From CAIVVT01 sp963838205 (lineage in GTDB: Bacteria; Acidobacteriota; Terriglobia; Bryobacterales; Bryobacteraceae), in NCBI GenBank assembly GCA_963838205.1, contig CAWIQF010000011.1:86318-150317 (forward strand): a stretch of 64,000 nucleotides of DNA, given 5' to 3'. The notes under the pieces were generated by a model, which saw nothing but the letters and a program-made list of their open reading frames with translations, was not told the origin of the DNA and made no database searches. Numbering within the stretch: position 1 is the first letter of the stretch; the number at the start of each line of letters is the position of its first letter. Below, piece after piece: positions 18,303 to 27,209 of the stretch. Made by a program: the position numbers and the translations under genes.

Positions 18303-19270
18303 GCGGCGCGTTTCCACTGTTTGAAGAATCGCTGCGGACGTCGGGGTTGTATCCGCTGACGGCGACAGGCATCGCCGTGTTTCAGATCAACGTGGGCAAG
18401 CTGTGCAACCAGACCTGCCGGCATTGTCACGTGGAGGCCGGCCCGAGCCGCACAGAGATCATGAGCCGGGAGACGGCCGAACTGTGCCTGCGGGCGCTGG
18501 AGCAGACCTCGATCCCGACGGTCGACATCACGGGGGGCGCGCCGGAACTGAATCCGAATTTCCGCTGGCTGGTTGAGCGCTCGCGCGGGCTGGGCCGGCA
18601 GGTGATGGATCGTACGAACCTCACAGTTCTGCTCTTGAAATCGCAAGCCGGGCTGGCGGAGTTTTTGGCCGCGCACGAGGTGGAGATCGTGGCCAGCCTG
18701 CCGTATTTCCAGGAGCAGCAGACCGATGCGCAGCGCGGGGCGGGCGTGTTCGCGAAGTCGATCGAGGCCATCCGCAATCTGAACGCGCTGGGCTACGGCG
18801 CGCCCGGGAGCGGGCTCAAGCTGAACCTGGCGTACAACCCGGCGGGGGCCTTCCTGCCGCCCGCGCAGCACGCGATCGAGTCGGATTTCCGGCGGGAATT
18901 GCAGCGGCGGTATGGTGTGGCTTTCAACACGCTGTACGCGCTGACGAACGTGCCGATCGGACGTTTCAAAGAGTTCCTTGAAGCGAGCGGGAATTACGAG
19001 CGGTACTTGCAGAAGCTGGTGGGCGCTTACAATCCGGGCGCGGCGGCGGGCGTGATGTGCCGCTACACGCTGTCGGTGGGTTGGGACGGGACGCTGTACG
19101 ACTGCGACTTCAATCAGATGCTGGACGTCACGGTGGACCACGGCGCGCCGGCGCACATCCGCGACTTTTCGGCGGCGATGTTGAACCGGCGACGCATTGT
19201 AACGGGGCAACACTGTTACGCGTGCACGGCGGGCGCGGGTTCGAGTTGCACGGGAGCGAGCGTCAAGTAG
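18299..19270 (+). CDS. arsS: Arsenosugar biosynthesis radical SAM protein ArsS
   Basis: The 323-residue protein has the radical SAM cluster motif CNQTCRHCHVEAGP near residue 40, followed by an ITGGAPELNP loop. Further motifs typical of the ArsS family are PYFQEQQTDAQRG, KLNLAYNPAGAFLPP and a C-terminal cysteine region (MCRYTLSVGWDGTLYDCDFNQ and GQHCYACTAGAGSSCTGA). ArsS transfers the adenosyl-derived ribose of SAM to dimethylarsenite, giving the arsenosugar scaffold. Translation starts at GTG 18299 inside the previous stop. The methyltransferase ArsM that makes the substrate is not in the window, so it must be elsewhere or the pathway is partial. All catalytic positions here are Cys, with no in-frame TGA (selenocysteine). 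Confidence 0.88.
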   Translation: MSGAFPLFEESLRTSGLYPLTATGIAVFQINVGKLCNQTCRHCHVEAGPSRTEIMSRETAELCLRALEQTSIPTVDITGGAPELNPNFRWLVERSRGLGRQVMDRTNLTVLLLKSQAGLAEFLAAHEVEIVASLPYFQEQQTDAQRGAGVFAKSIEAIRNLNALGYGAPGSGLKLNLAYNPAGAFLPPAQHAIESDFRRELQRRYGVAFNTLYALTNVPIGRFKEFLEASGNYERYLQKLVGAYNPGAAAGVMCRYTLSVGWDGTLYDCDFNQMLDVTVDHGAPAHIRDFSAAMLNRRRIVTGQHCYACTAGAGSSCTGASVK

Positions 19271-19290
19271 CGCCGACCCACCGGCGGACG

Positions 19291-20304
19291 TTAGACGGTG
19301 TCGAGGTGGCGCACGACGGCCGAGGTGAACTGGCGTGTGGTGGCCGTGCCGCCGAGATCGCGGGTGAGCGTGGCGCCCTCGCGGAAAGTGGTCATGATGG
19401 CGCGCTGCAAGCGGTCGGCGGCAGCGCCTTCCCCGAGGTGGCGCAGCATCAGGATGGCCGACGACATGAGGGCCGTGGGGTTGGCGACGCCCTGGCCGGC
19501 GATGTCGGGCGCCGAACCGTGGACGGCCTCGAAAACGGCGCACTGCTCACCCATGTTGGCGCCGGGGACGACGCCGAGTCCGCCGACCAGGCCGGCGGCG
19601 AGGTCGGAGACAATGTCGCCGTATAGGTTCGGCAGGAGCAGAGTGTCGAATGTCTCGGGCCGCATGACGAGCTGCATGGCGGCGTTATCGACGATCAATT
19701 CGTTATAGGCAATATCCGGATAGTTGGCGGCGACTTCACGGCAGCAGCGGATGAAGAGGCCGTCGGATAGCTTCATGATATTGGCCTTGTGCACGGCCGT
19801 GACGCGCCGGCGGTGATTCTTGCGGGCGTAGGTAAAGGCGTAATTAGCGATGCGCATGGAGGCATAACGCGTAATGATCTTAAGACTCTCGACGACGTCC
19901 TTGATTACCTCATGCTCGAGGCCGGAGTAGAGATCCTCGGTATTCTCGCGGAAGATGACCATGTCGATATTGACGTCCTGAAAGCGGGTCTTCAGGCCGG
20001 GCAGGGTAAAGACCGGGCGGACGTTGGCGAACAGGTCAAGCTGCTTGCGCAGGGCGACGTTGACGCTCTTGAAGCCGCCGGCGATGGGCGTGGTCACGGG
20101 GCCCTTGAGAGCGATGCCGGTACGCTCGATGGACTCCAGCACATGGTGCGGCAGCGAAATGCCGGCCTGCTCGATGATCGCCGCGGTCAGCTCAGCGCGT
20201 TCCCATTCAATCGGCACGCCGAGCGCGGCCAGAACGTCTACGGTCGCATCGGCCACCTCGGGCCCGATGCCGTCGCCGGGGATGAGAGTGATCTGGTAAG
20301 CCAC
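19291..20304 (-). CDS. Isocitrate/isopropylmalate-family dehydrogenase, likely NAD-isocitrate dehydrogenase
   Basis: Starting at GTG 20304 (MAYQITLIPGDGIGPEV) the gene encodes 337 residues. The family's substrate and metal motifs are present: ANVRPVFTLPGLKTRF, FRENTEDLYSGLEHE, VHKANIMKLSDG, LIVDNAAMQLVMRPETFDTLL, NLYGDIVSDLAAGLVGG and EAVHGSAPDIAGQGVANPTA. The form FRENTEDLYSGLEH is typical of isocitrate rather than isopropylmalate enzymes, so a role in the TCA cycle (isocitrate to 2-oxoglutarate) is favoured. An upstream in-frame ATG would add 21 basic residues and is unlikely. Confidence 0.85.
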   Translation of the reverse strand: MAYQITLIPGDGIGPEVADATVDVLAALGVPIEWERAELTAAIIEQAGISLPHHVLESIERTGIALKGPVTTPIAGGFKSVNVALRKQLDLFANVRPVFTLPGLKTRFQDVNIDMVIFRENTEDLYSGLEHEVIKDVVESLKIITRYASMRIANYAFTYARKNHRRRVTAVHKANIMKLSDGLFIRCCREVAANYPDIAYNELIVDNAAMQLVMRPETFDTLLLPNLYGDIVSDLAAGLVGGLGVVPGANMGEQCAVFEAVHGSAPDIAGQGVANPTALMSSAILMLRHLGEGAAADRLQRAIMTTFREGATLTRDLGGTATTRQFTSAVVRHLDTV

Positions 20305-20466
20305 TGACTCATGGTAGCGCGCACAGGGCCGGCGCCTGGCCGGGCCCCGAACGCGCGATCTTCTCACACGCTACTCATCCGGACTAATCGACCGGTCCGG
20401 CGCGCACACATATCATGCCATCGGCTCACAGACCGAAAGGCAACGTCGATCAATCACTTCAGGCAG

Positions 20467-20985
20467 CTACTGGGCGGGAGTAGCTTCGACAGCAGGCGGA
20501 GCAGGCGCAGCCGCCTTCTTCCCTACACTCTTTTTTGCCTGCTTGGCCGGAGCCTTCACCGCCGCTTTCTTGGCCGCTGCTTTCTTGGGCGCAGCCTTAG
20601 GAGCGGGGGCCGGCTTGGCAGCTTGCTGCACGGCTTTGACTTTGGCCCAGCGCTTCTTCGCAGCTTCCGCTATGGCCCGTTTGCCGGCAGCGCTGAGCGT
20701 CCGCTTCTTCTGAATGGGTGCTGAAGCAACCGGTTTTGACGGCACCTCGGAAGTCTTCTTAAGGTTCGCCCAGCGTTTCTTTTGCGCGGCGCTGATGAGC
20801 TTCCGGGCGGCTGCGCTCATGGTCCGTTTGCGCTTCGCCGGTAAGGGCGAGGCGGCTGGTTTCTTACTCTCACCGGATAACATAGCCTTAAGTTCAGCTA
20901 CTTTATCTTGCAAGCGCTTCTTCTGCGCTTCAAAGCCTTCCAAGGCTGCGGCAAGGATTTCAGGAGTGAGTTGTGATTTGGGCAT
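20467..20985 (-). CDS. Histone H1-like, Lys/Ala-rich DNA-binding protein
   Basis: Starting at ATG 20985 (MPKSQLTPEILAAALEGFE) the 172-residue protein has a short N-terminal helical region with a coiled-coil flavour. Two copies of a basic motif follow (KRTMSAAARKLISAAQKKRW at about residues 52-71 and KRTLSAAGKRAIAEAAKKRW at about 91-110). The tail is long and H1-like, of KAAAKKAAVKAPAKQAKK type. The SAAxRKxIxxAxKKRWA motif is common in short acidobacterial and other bacterial nucleoid-type proteins. A chromosome-compacting or regulatory DNA-binding role is likely. The mature tail is presumably disordered. Confidence 0.74.
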   Translation of the reverse strand: MPKSQLTPEILAAALEGFEAQKKRLQDKVAELKAMLSGESKKPAASPLPAKRKRTMSAAARKLISAAQKKRWANLKKTSEVPSKPVASAPIQKKRTLSAAGKRAIAEAAKKRWAKVKAVQQAAKPAPAPKAAPKKAAAKKAAVKAPAKQAKKSVGKKAAAPAPPAVEATPAQ

Positions 20986-21338
20986 GGTTGTGTCGCTAAG
21001 TGGTACTATCTCGTCCCTGTCATCCAAGTATCTTCCAGAACCAAGCTAGCGTCAAATGATCCTTCCTGTCTACAAGTAAGGCAATCCTGGGGAAGGTTGG
21101 GGCAATGGAGAAAGAGCCGAACGCTCTCTGAACAGCTAGCCGGGGTAATGCAAGAGCGGAAAGTGGATGGGGCCGGGTATAAGGCAGATCCGATCCGCAG
21201 GCTTCCGCCGGGCAGCCTGGAACATGGCCCGGGGCAACGCGGCGAGGCCGGCCTGAGATAGAGTGTCAATAGCCCTCGTCCGGGGCGCCGCTTGGGGATA
21301 CCGCCGTCGCCGATAGTCATTCATCGGGCATTCGGAGC
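20986..21338. other. Gene-free stretch
   Basis: About 350 bp separating the H1-like gene from the GH74 remnant. No recognisable domain is encoded on either strand. Confidence 0.5.
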
Positions 21339-21620
21339 ATGGGATTCAGCACTTATCTGGCATTTGTCATGCCGTTGATCCTAGTGACAGGGCATGCCGC
21401 CGCTACTCCCGATCAACTGTTCCAGTGGAAGAACGTGAACATCCAGGGTATGGGCTATGTCACCGGGTTGGTTGCGGCGACACGCGCGGGCGGCGTCTCC
21501 GATGTCTACCTCCGCACCGACGTGGGTGGATACATGCGAGGCCAGACCGTGCCGCGTAGCGCCCAGGACATGGGCGGGCTTCAAGCAATCAGGCAGGATC
21601 CACCGTTAATGGACAGTTAG
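21339..21620 (+). pseudogene. Truncated GH74-type xyloglucanase, N-terminal remnant
   Basis: The frame opens with a signal peptide (MGFSTYLAFVMPLILVTGHAAA) followed by the characteristic GH74 N-terminus (FQWKNVNIQGMGYVTGLVAA...GVSDVYLRTDVGG). In GH74 beta-propeller enzymes this first blade runs on into more than 600 further residues. Here similarity ends after about residue 67 and the frame stops at 93. The end overlaps the 3' end of the VWFA gene on the other strand. It is a remnant left by deletion or rearrangement. Confidence 0.75.
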
Positions 21621-23681
21621 AGCCGATCGCGGGAAAGCGAATTTCCGGCCGCCGAAATCGATCATATTGAGTTGCGCGACGTAGCGGCCGGGGGCCAGCG
21701 ATTTGAGCGGCGTCTCGATCAGCAGGCGGCCGGCATTCGGGCGCGCCGGGGCCGATTCGAACACTTTCTTTCCCGCGGAGTCGAACAGACTGAGCGTCGC
21801 GGCGACCGTGAGCGGCGGCTGCAGGTCATACACTTCGACCAGTGCGGAGAGGGTCTGCGTGCGCCGAAAAACGTGGGTCACCGAAGGCACCAGGCGCTGG
21901 TCGCCGACGATCAGCGGATGGCTCTGCGCGCTCTTGGACGGCTTCTTGCTGGCGGCGGCAATGGCCGCGGCGGAGGCCGCTTCGCGCTGCGCGGTGAGCA
22001 CGACGCTGGACCGCCAAAAATCTTTAGGCCCGAATTGCGGAACCTGGAAAACGGTCTCGTACGTGCCCATCTTGCCGGTCTCGTTTTCGCGCACCAGCAT
22101 CTTCAAGCGATACTGGCCGGGCGCGAGCTGGAATCCGGTTTCGTAGAGCAGGTTTTTCGATTTGAGAGTACCGGCTTGCTCGTCGCGCAGGCGGATCTTG
22201 ATGTTGTCGCGCAACATGGCGACCTGCGCGTCTTTCGCGTTGCGGACCTCGCCCAGGAAGTCGAAGCTGGTCATCTCCTCCGCCGAGCCCTTCTTGCGCA
22301 GTGGGATTTCCGTGCCGGGGATTTTTACGGCCACAGGGACGAACCAGTTGTTGCCGCCATTGCGGAACCAGTTGATCTCGACCGCCAGCGGAAGCGCGGT
22401 GACCGGGTCGCCGAGCAGCATGGCGTCCTGCAACTGTTTCTCGCGACCCTCCGAGCCCATGGCCTTGAACTCGGCGTCGGCGTAGTAGCCCGAGCGGTAG
22501 TCCAGGCTGGCGGCAATCTTCGGGTTCAGTTTCACGTCGACCTTGCGGTACTTGCCGTCGCGCCGGTCGTCGGAAGAGTAGAAGCCGAGCACGTAGTAGC
22601 TGCGCAGGTCGTGCTTGGCCAGATTGACGCCTTCGCTCAGGTCGTTGTTATCGATCGACGCCTTCCCGCCGGTCTCCGTAGCGACCGTAACCAGCGTGTC
22701 CTGCGAGCCGGTAAAGCGGTTGCGCTCAGTATTCTGCTGGCCGCCGTTGAACATGCCAGCGCCGCGCACCGAGGCCGTGGAAGCGTCCCCGCCGGGCACC
22801 AGGGCCTTCAATCCCCGCACGTCCACCGGGTAGATTGAGACGTTCGATCGGACGGCCGCATTCGAAGCCGAACGCAGCCACGCCAGATTGTCCTGGCCCG
22901 AGGCGCCCGCGTCCGAGGTAAACCAGATCAAAGCCTTTTTCTCGGGCAGCGCGCCGTAGTGCCGCGCCGCTTCTTCGAGTGCGGCCATGCGGCGGTCCGT
23001 AGAGAACAGGTTGAACTCCGAGTTGTCGGCGGTGAACTGGGCGTTGTCCGCGTTCGAGTCGTCGTTGTCGTCGATGACCTGCGTCATGTCCGGCGACAGG
23101 CCGGGCGTGTGACGGTCGAGCGCCGCCAGCAGCAGGTCTTTGTCATTGGTCAGTTCCTGGTCGACGACCACCGCGTTGCCAAAACTGAGCAGCGCCATCA
23201 AATCGCCCGGGCCGAGCTGTTCGCGGACCGCCTTCTCCGCTCCCTCCTTGGCGCGAAGCTGCTCCGCCGGACTCATTGAGGTCCAATCGACATACAGCAC
23301 CAGCAGCCGCTTGTCCTTGAAACGCGCGCTGGTGGCCGCCGGGGCCGCGTCTTCCACGGGCTTGGTCTCCGGCGCGGCGCGAACTTCGAGTTTCTTCTCC
23401 TCCGGCTTGATCACCGCATCGCTCAGGCGCTGGAATTCAAACACTGAGATGGCCTGCTGCTTGCCGTTCTCAAGCACGGTGAAATCTTCGGGCTTGAGGT
23501 TCTCGACGGGTTTGCCGTCTTTGCCGCGCACGTACACCGAAACCAGGACCAGGTTCGACGAGGTCTTGAAAACCGGGGTGTCGCCCGCCTTATCGGCCGG
23601 CCTCTGCTGCGCAGGCAGCGTCACGAGACCCCAATAAGCCGCGACGAAAACGAAAAACAGCAATGAGATGATGCGGCGCAT
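21606..23681 (-). CDS. Secreted VWFA-related Acidobacterial domain protein
   Basis: The 691-residue protein has an N-terminal signal/anchor segment (ISLLFFVFVAAYWGLVTLPAQ). The family's opening follows (FKTSSNLVLVSVYVRGKDGKPVENLKPEDFTVLENGK), then a von Willebrand factor A-type domain (RLLVLYVDWTSMS, the degenerate MIDAS, to about residue 330) ending with the LRSYYVLGFYS hallmark. The C-terminal 300 residues are beta-rich modules. Proteins of this type are expanded in Acidobacteria and thought to be extracellular adhesion or assembly factors. It starts 6 bp after the TonB-type receptor gene stop on the same strand, so the two form an operon. Confidence 0.9.
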   Translation of the reverse strand: MRRIISLLFFVFVAAYWGLVTLPAQQRPADKAGDTPVFKTSSNLVLVSVYVRGKDGKPVENLKPEDFTVLENGKQQAISVFEFQRLSDAVIKPEEKKLEVRAAPETKPVEDAAPAATSARFKDKRLLVLYVDWTSMSPAEQLRAKEGAEKAVREQLGPGDLMALLSFGNAVVVDQELTNDKDLLLAALDRHTPGLSPDMTQVIDDNDDSNADNAQFTADNSEFNLFSTDRRMAALEEAARHYGALPEKKALIWFTSDAGASGQDNLAWLRSASNAAVRSNVSIYPVDVRGLKALVPGGDASTASVRGAGMFNGGQQNTERNRFTGSQDTLVTVATETGGKASIDNNDLSEGVNLAKHDLRSYYVLGFYSSDDRRDGKYRKVDVKLNPKIAASLDYRSGYYADAEFKAMGSEGREKQLQDAMLLGDPVTALPLAVEINWFRNGGNNWFVPVAVKIPGTEIPLRKKGSAEEMTSFDFLGEVRNAKDAQVAMLRDNIKIRLRDEQAGTLKSKNLLYETGFQLAPGQYRLKMLVRENETGKMGTYETVFQVPQFGPKDFWRSSVVLTAQREAASAAAIAAASKKPSKSAQSHPLIVGDQRLVPSVTHVFRRTQTLSALVEVYDLQPPLTVAATLSLFDSAGKKVFESAPARPNAGRLLIETPLKSLAPGRYVAQLNMIDFGGRKFAFPRSALTVH

Positions 23682-23687
23682 GGTGAA

Positions 23688-26600
23688 TCAGAACCTCACT
23701 CTCAGGACCAGGGAAAGAGTCCGCATGACGCCGGCCGAGACCGGCAATCCGTAGTTAGCGGAGTTGACCACCGTACCCCACGACGTGATGTTCACATGAT
23801 TCAGAATGTTGTTCGCCGAGAGCCGGATGTCGAGACTGCGGCGGGCCGAGTCGCCGAACTGGATGGTGCGCCCGAACGTAGCGTTGAGCCCGATGGAGCC
23901 GGGACCGGGAATCGTGCCGCGGCCCGCGCTGCCATAATCGCCGGCAGCGGGCGCAGTGAAGGCCAGCAGGTTGAACGGGCCCGAGCCGGCGGAAATGGGC
24001 AGGCCGGTCGCATCGGCGCGCGTTGCACCGACGGCGCCAGTGCCGGATTTGTCGGCCGAAGTGCCGAGTACTGTCGCGGTCAACGGCGCGCCGGTCTGCA
24101 ACGTCAGGTTCGCGGTCGCGCTCCAGTCGCTGAGCACTTTCGCGCCGAATGTTTCGCCGCGCTTCATGTACTGGCCGCGCGGGCCGAAGGGCGACACGGC
24201 CAGCGTGGTGAACGTGAAGACGTGCCGGTGGTCGAAAGAGGAAAGCCCGCGGTCGGCTTCAATGTCGTTGGGGTTCTGAATGATCGTGCTGCCCGCGCCG
24301 CCGATGCTGGTGGCGTCGTCGATGGACTTCGACCACTGGTAGTAGGCCGTGTACTGCAGGCCTTTGCGCAGACGCCGGTTCAGGCGCAGTTGCAAGGCGT
24401 TGAAAATCGAGTTGCCCACGGTTTCGTAATACGTGAACCCCGAGGCATTGTTGATCAGCGAACTGCCGGAGGCGCCTGAGGAGAGAACATTCGGCCAAAT
24501 CCCGTCGAGCAGATGCGTGCCCTTCGTGCCGAGGTAGGTCACGCTGCTCACCAGCGACCCGGGCAACTCATGCTCGATGCTCAGATTCCATGTGGTCGCG
24601 TACGGAGTCCGAAGGTACTTGTCTACGGCGTAGGTGTTCTTGATGGTGACATTCGCGGGGCCCGTGAAAGGATCGCTGAGCGTAAGGACGTTGTCGGCGG
24701 CGCTGGTGAAAGTCGAGGTCTCGGCAAACGGCGGTTGCGCGGTCAGCAGCCCAGGGATGCGATTGTAAACCGTGTTGTCGTAGAACAGCGAAAAGCCCGA
24801 CCGGATGACCGTGCGGCGCTTGAACCCCGGGCGGTAGGCGATGCCCACGCGCGGAGAAAACTTGTTGAAGTCGGGCTCGACCAGGCTGGCCGGGAACTGG
24901 CCGCTGTAAGGACCCGTCCCTCCGGCCACCACCGGCGCCACGGCCGCGAATCCGGGCGCGACGTCGAGGTTGTCCATGCGCCCGTACTTCTCGGTAAACG
25001 GTGCGGCGTAATCGTAGCGCACGCCGAGATTCAAGGTCAGGTTCTTGCGTACGCTCCATTCGTCCTGAAAATAGCCGTCGGCCGCGTTCGATCGCGGATA
25101 CGTGTCGTAGCCGCCAGAGCGCAGCGTGGCCTGCTGCACCGAGCCCAGCAGGAAGTCGGCGAAGTCGAAACCCGTTCCCGGCGTCGCATAGCCGTTGGCG
25201 CCGATGGAGGCCGTCGCCGAGCCGCCGAAAAATAAGGTCCCGCGCGCATTCTGCTCGAGCAGCAGATCCCAGATGTTGCGCGTGTAGTCGAAGCCCATGT
25301 AAAAGGCGTGCTTGCCGCGGGTGTAGCGCAGCCCGCCGGATTGGACCAAGGTTTCCACGCGCCGCAGCGACGGGCTCGAATCGCTCAACCCCATGAAGTT
25401 CGTGAAATTGAGATTCGGCGGACCATAGTTGAGCGGCGTCTGGCTCAGGCCCTGAATGCCGAGTTCGCCGGCGATATCGGCCCCGTTGGCGAAGTAGGGC
25501 GTAGTCTCACTCCGGTTCAGGTTGAGGCGCGAGCTGAAGTTAATCACCATGTGCGGCGAGATGGTCCGGTTGTAACCGATGGACGAATTGATGCCGTAGC
25601 CGGAGGTGAGGTCCTTGAAATCGAATGGCTGCAGGGTGTAGCCGGAGCGGCGCTGGTAGTTGAGCGAAAAGTCGAAGCGGTTGGTTCGAACGGATTTGTT
25701 GAGGCGCGTGTTCAGCGCGTCCGTATCCTGCGGCGTGGTCGAAAGCAGGCGGTAGTTCTGCGTGGCGCCGGGCTGGTTCGGCAGGGGAATGAACGGCAGC
25801 AGGCCGGTGGCAATGGAGCTGATCTCCGAGGCCGGCAGGATGTTGCCGGGGATGGGCAGCTTGGTCGTGGGGTCGAACAGCGAAACCGGCGTTTGCGTGC
25901 CCGGGACAAAGGTCGACGAAAAGTCGCCGCCGCGCTGCGCCGCGGTCGGCACGATGCCGAAGGAGGAGTAAGGGTTGGCCCCACGGTTGCCGGTGTAATT
26001 GATGAAGAAGAAACTGCCGCTGGCCAGTTTGGCCGGGAGCGGCAGCGGCCCGCCGATGGAAGCTCCGTAACCGGAATTGTAGTACTGCGGCTTAGCCACG
26101 GGAGCTCCGTTGAGCGCGAATGACGAGGCATCCATCGCGGAATCGCGGAAATTCCAGAACGCGCTGCCGCGGTACTGCTGGCGGCGGTTGGTGGTGTTGT
26201 TGCCGAATACCGCCGGACCGCCGGCGCCGCGCCGCGCGCGCATCTGCGCGATCGCCTTCTGGCGCTCTTCGGGAGACATATTTGCGAAGTCGGGACGAGC
26301 TCCACCGCCGCCACCACCGCCACCGCCGAAACCGCCTCCACCGCCTCCGCCGCGTCCGCCGCCACCACCGCCGCCGAAACCGCCTCCGCCGAAGCCTCCT
26401 CCACCGCCTCCGCCGCCGCCAAACCCAGGCGCTCCGCCGGGCCCTTGGCCGCCCATGCCCGGTCCGAAGCCGCCGGGACCGCCAGGCATGCCAGACGTGT
26501 CCGCGGCCGCTTGCTGCATACTTCCCTGGACCAGCACGGAATCGGCCGTCTCCCCGTTCTCGGGAGCGTAGGGCACCGGTGCCGCTATCGGTGTATTGAG

Positions 26601-26981
26601 AGACTCGGTCACCTGATTGTTGAGTGACTGCATCCAATCCGGCGCCTGGGCGCCCGCTCCGGCGCGGCCCTGGGTCCGGGGTGCAACCAATTCTAGGTTT
26701 AGATTCAGGGGCTTAGCGGCGTCCTCTGCGCTGAAGGTCTGTTTCAGTGGACCAAAACCGAACAGCGCCACCTCAATCTGCACCGGACCGGTCGCGGCCA
26801 ACTGCATCGCAAACGCCCCATCCTCGCCGGTGGATGTGGATTGAGTGGCCCCTCCCGCATGGGCGGTGACCACGGCGCCGGGTAATGGACGGCCTCCCGA
26901 GGCGACCCGGCCGCTGAGGTCGATGGCCGGGAGAACGGCACTGCAAAACCACAATGCAAGAATTGCGCGCTTCAGCTTCAA
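23688..26981 (-). CDS. Giant carboxypeptidase-regulatory/TonB-dependent receptor-like outer membrane protein
   Basis: There is no ATG at a sensible place. A TTG at 26981 with a perfect GGAGG 7 nt upstream gives MKLKRAILALWFCSAVLPAIDLSGRV, a signal peptide followed by a carboxypeptidase-regulatory-like domain (about residues 20-100). A region of about 75 residues is nearly all glycine (GGPGGFGPGMGGQGPGGAPG onward). Next come a plug-like segment (SAFWNFRDSAMDASSFALNG, GASIGGPLPLPAKLASGSFFFINYTGNRG) and an Oar-like beta-barrel ending in ...LVLRVRF with a terminal Phe. Length is 1097 residues. Such receptors take up or bind large substrates in Acidobacteria. The Gly-rich insert is unusual. Confidence 0.88.
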   Translation of the reverse strand: MKLKRAILALWFCSAVLPAIDLSGRVASGGRPLPGAVVTAHAGGATQSTSTGEDGAFAMQLAATGPVQIEVALFGFGPLKQTFSAEDAAKPLNLNLELVAPRTQGRAGAGAQAPDWMQSLNNQVTESLNTPIAAPVPYAPENGETADSVLVQGSMQQAAADTSGMPGGPGGFGPGMGGQGPGGAPGFGGGGGGGGGFGGGGFGGGGGGGRGGGGGGGFGGGGGGGGGARPDFANMSPEERQKAIAQMRARRGAGGPAVFGNNTTNRRQQYRGSAFWNFRDSAMDASSFALNGAPVAKPQYYNSGYGASIGGPLPLPAKLASGSFFFINYTGNRGANPYSSFGIVPTAAQRGGDFSSTFVPGTQTPVSLFDPTTKLPIPGNILPASEISSIATGLLPFIPLPNQPGATQNYRLLSTTPQDTDALNTRLNKSVRTNRFDFSLNYQRRSGYTLQPFDFKDLTSGYGINSSIGYNRTISPHMVINFSSRLNLNRSETTPYFANGADIAGELGIQGLSQTPLNYGPPNLNFTNFMGLSDSSPSLRRVETLVQSGGLRYTRGKHAFYMGFDYTRNIWDLLLEQNARGTLFFGGSATASIGANGYATPGTGFDFADFLLGSVQQATLRSGGYDTYPRSNAADGYFQDEWSVRKNLTLNLGVRYDYAAPFTEKYGRMDNLDVAPGFAAVAPVVAGGTGPYSGQFPASLVEPDFNKFSPRVGIAYRPGFKRRTVIRSGFSLFYDNTVYNRIPGLLTAQPPFAETSTFTSAADNVLTLSDPFTGPANVTIKNTYAVDKYLRTPYATTWNLSIEHELPGSLVSSVTYLGTKGTHLLDGIWPNVLSSGASGSSLINNASGFTYYETVGNSIFNALQLRLNRRLRKGLQYTAYYQWSKSIDDATSIGGAGSTIIQNPNDIEADRGLSSFDHRHVFTFTTLAVSPFGPRGQYMKRGETFGAKVLSDWSATANLTLQTGAPLTATVLGTSADKSGTGAVGATRADATGLPISAGSGPFNLLAFTAPAAGDYGSAGRGTIPGPGSIGLNATFGRTIQFGDSARRSLDIRLSANNILNHVNITSWGTVVNSANYGLPVSAGVMRTLSLVLRVRF

Positions 26982-27209
26982 CCAGGTGCCTCCAGTCGAA
27001 AAATAAGGCGACTCCGCGGGCGCTCTGATTACACCCCGGGCCGAAGTTGTTTCGCAATGCGGCCGCAACTCCGGAATTCTCGCTATGAAACCGTGCCGGC
27101 GCTGTGGTTGCGGCGGTATTGGAGTTTCCGCGCTCGATTTTTCCGTTTGCCTGCCTTTTTGGCTGAACAGGCTATAAAGGTGTGGCGGATTCGGCCGATA
27201 GTGTGAGCA

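Noticed and set aside
18299..19270. Selenocysteine version of ArsS
   Set aside because: All cysteine positions are TGC/TGT codons and no in-frame TGA occurs before the TAG at the end.
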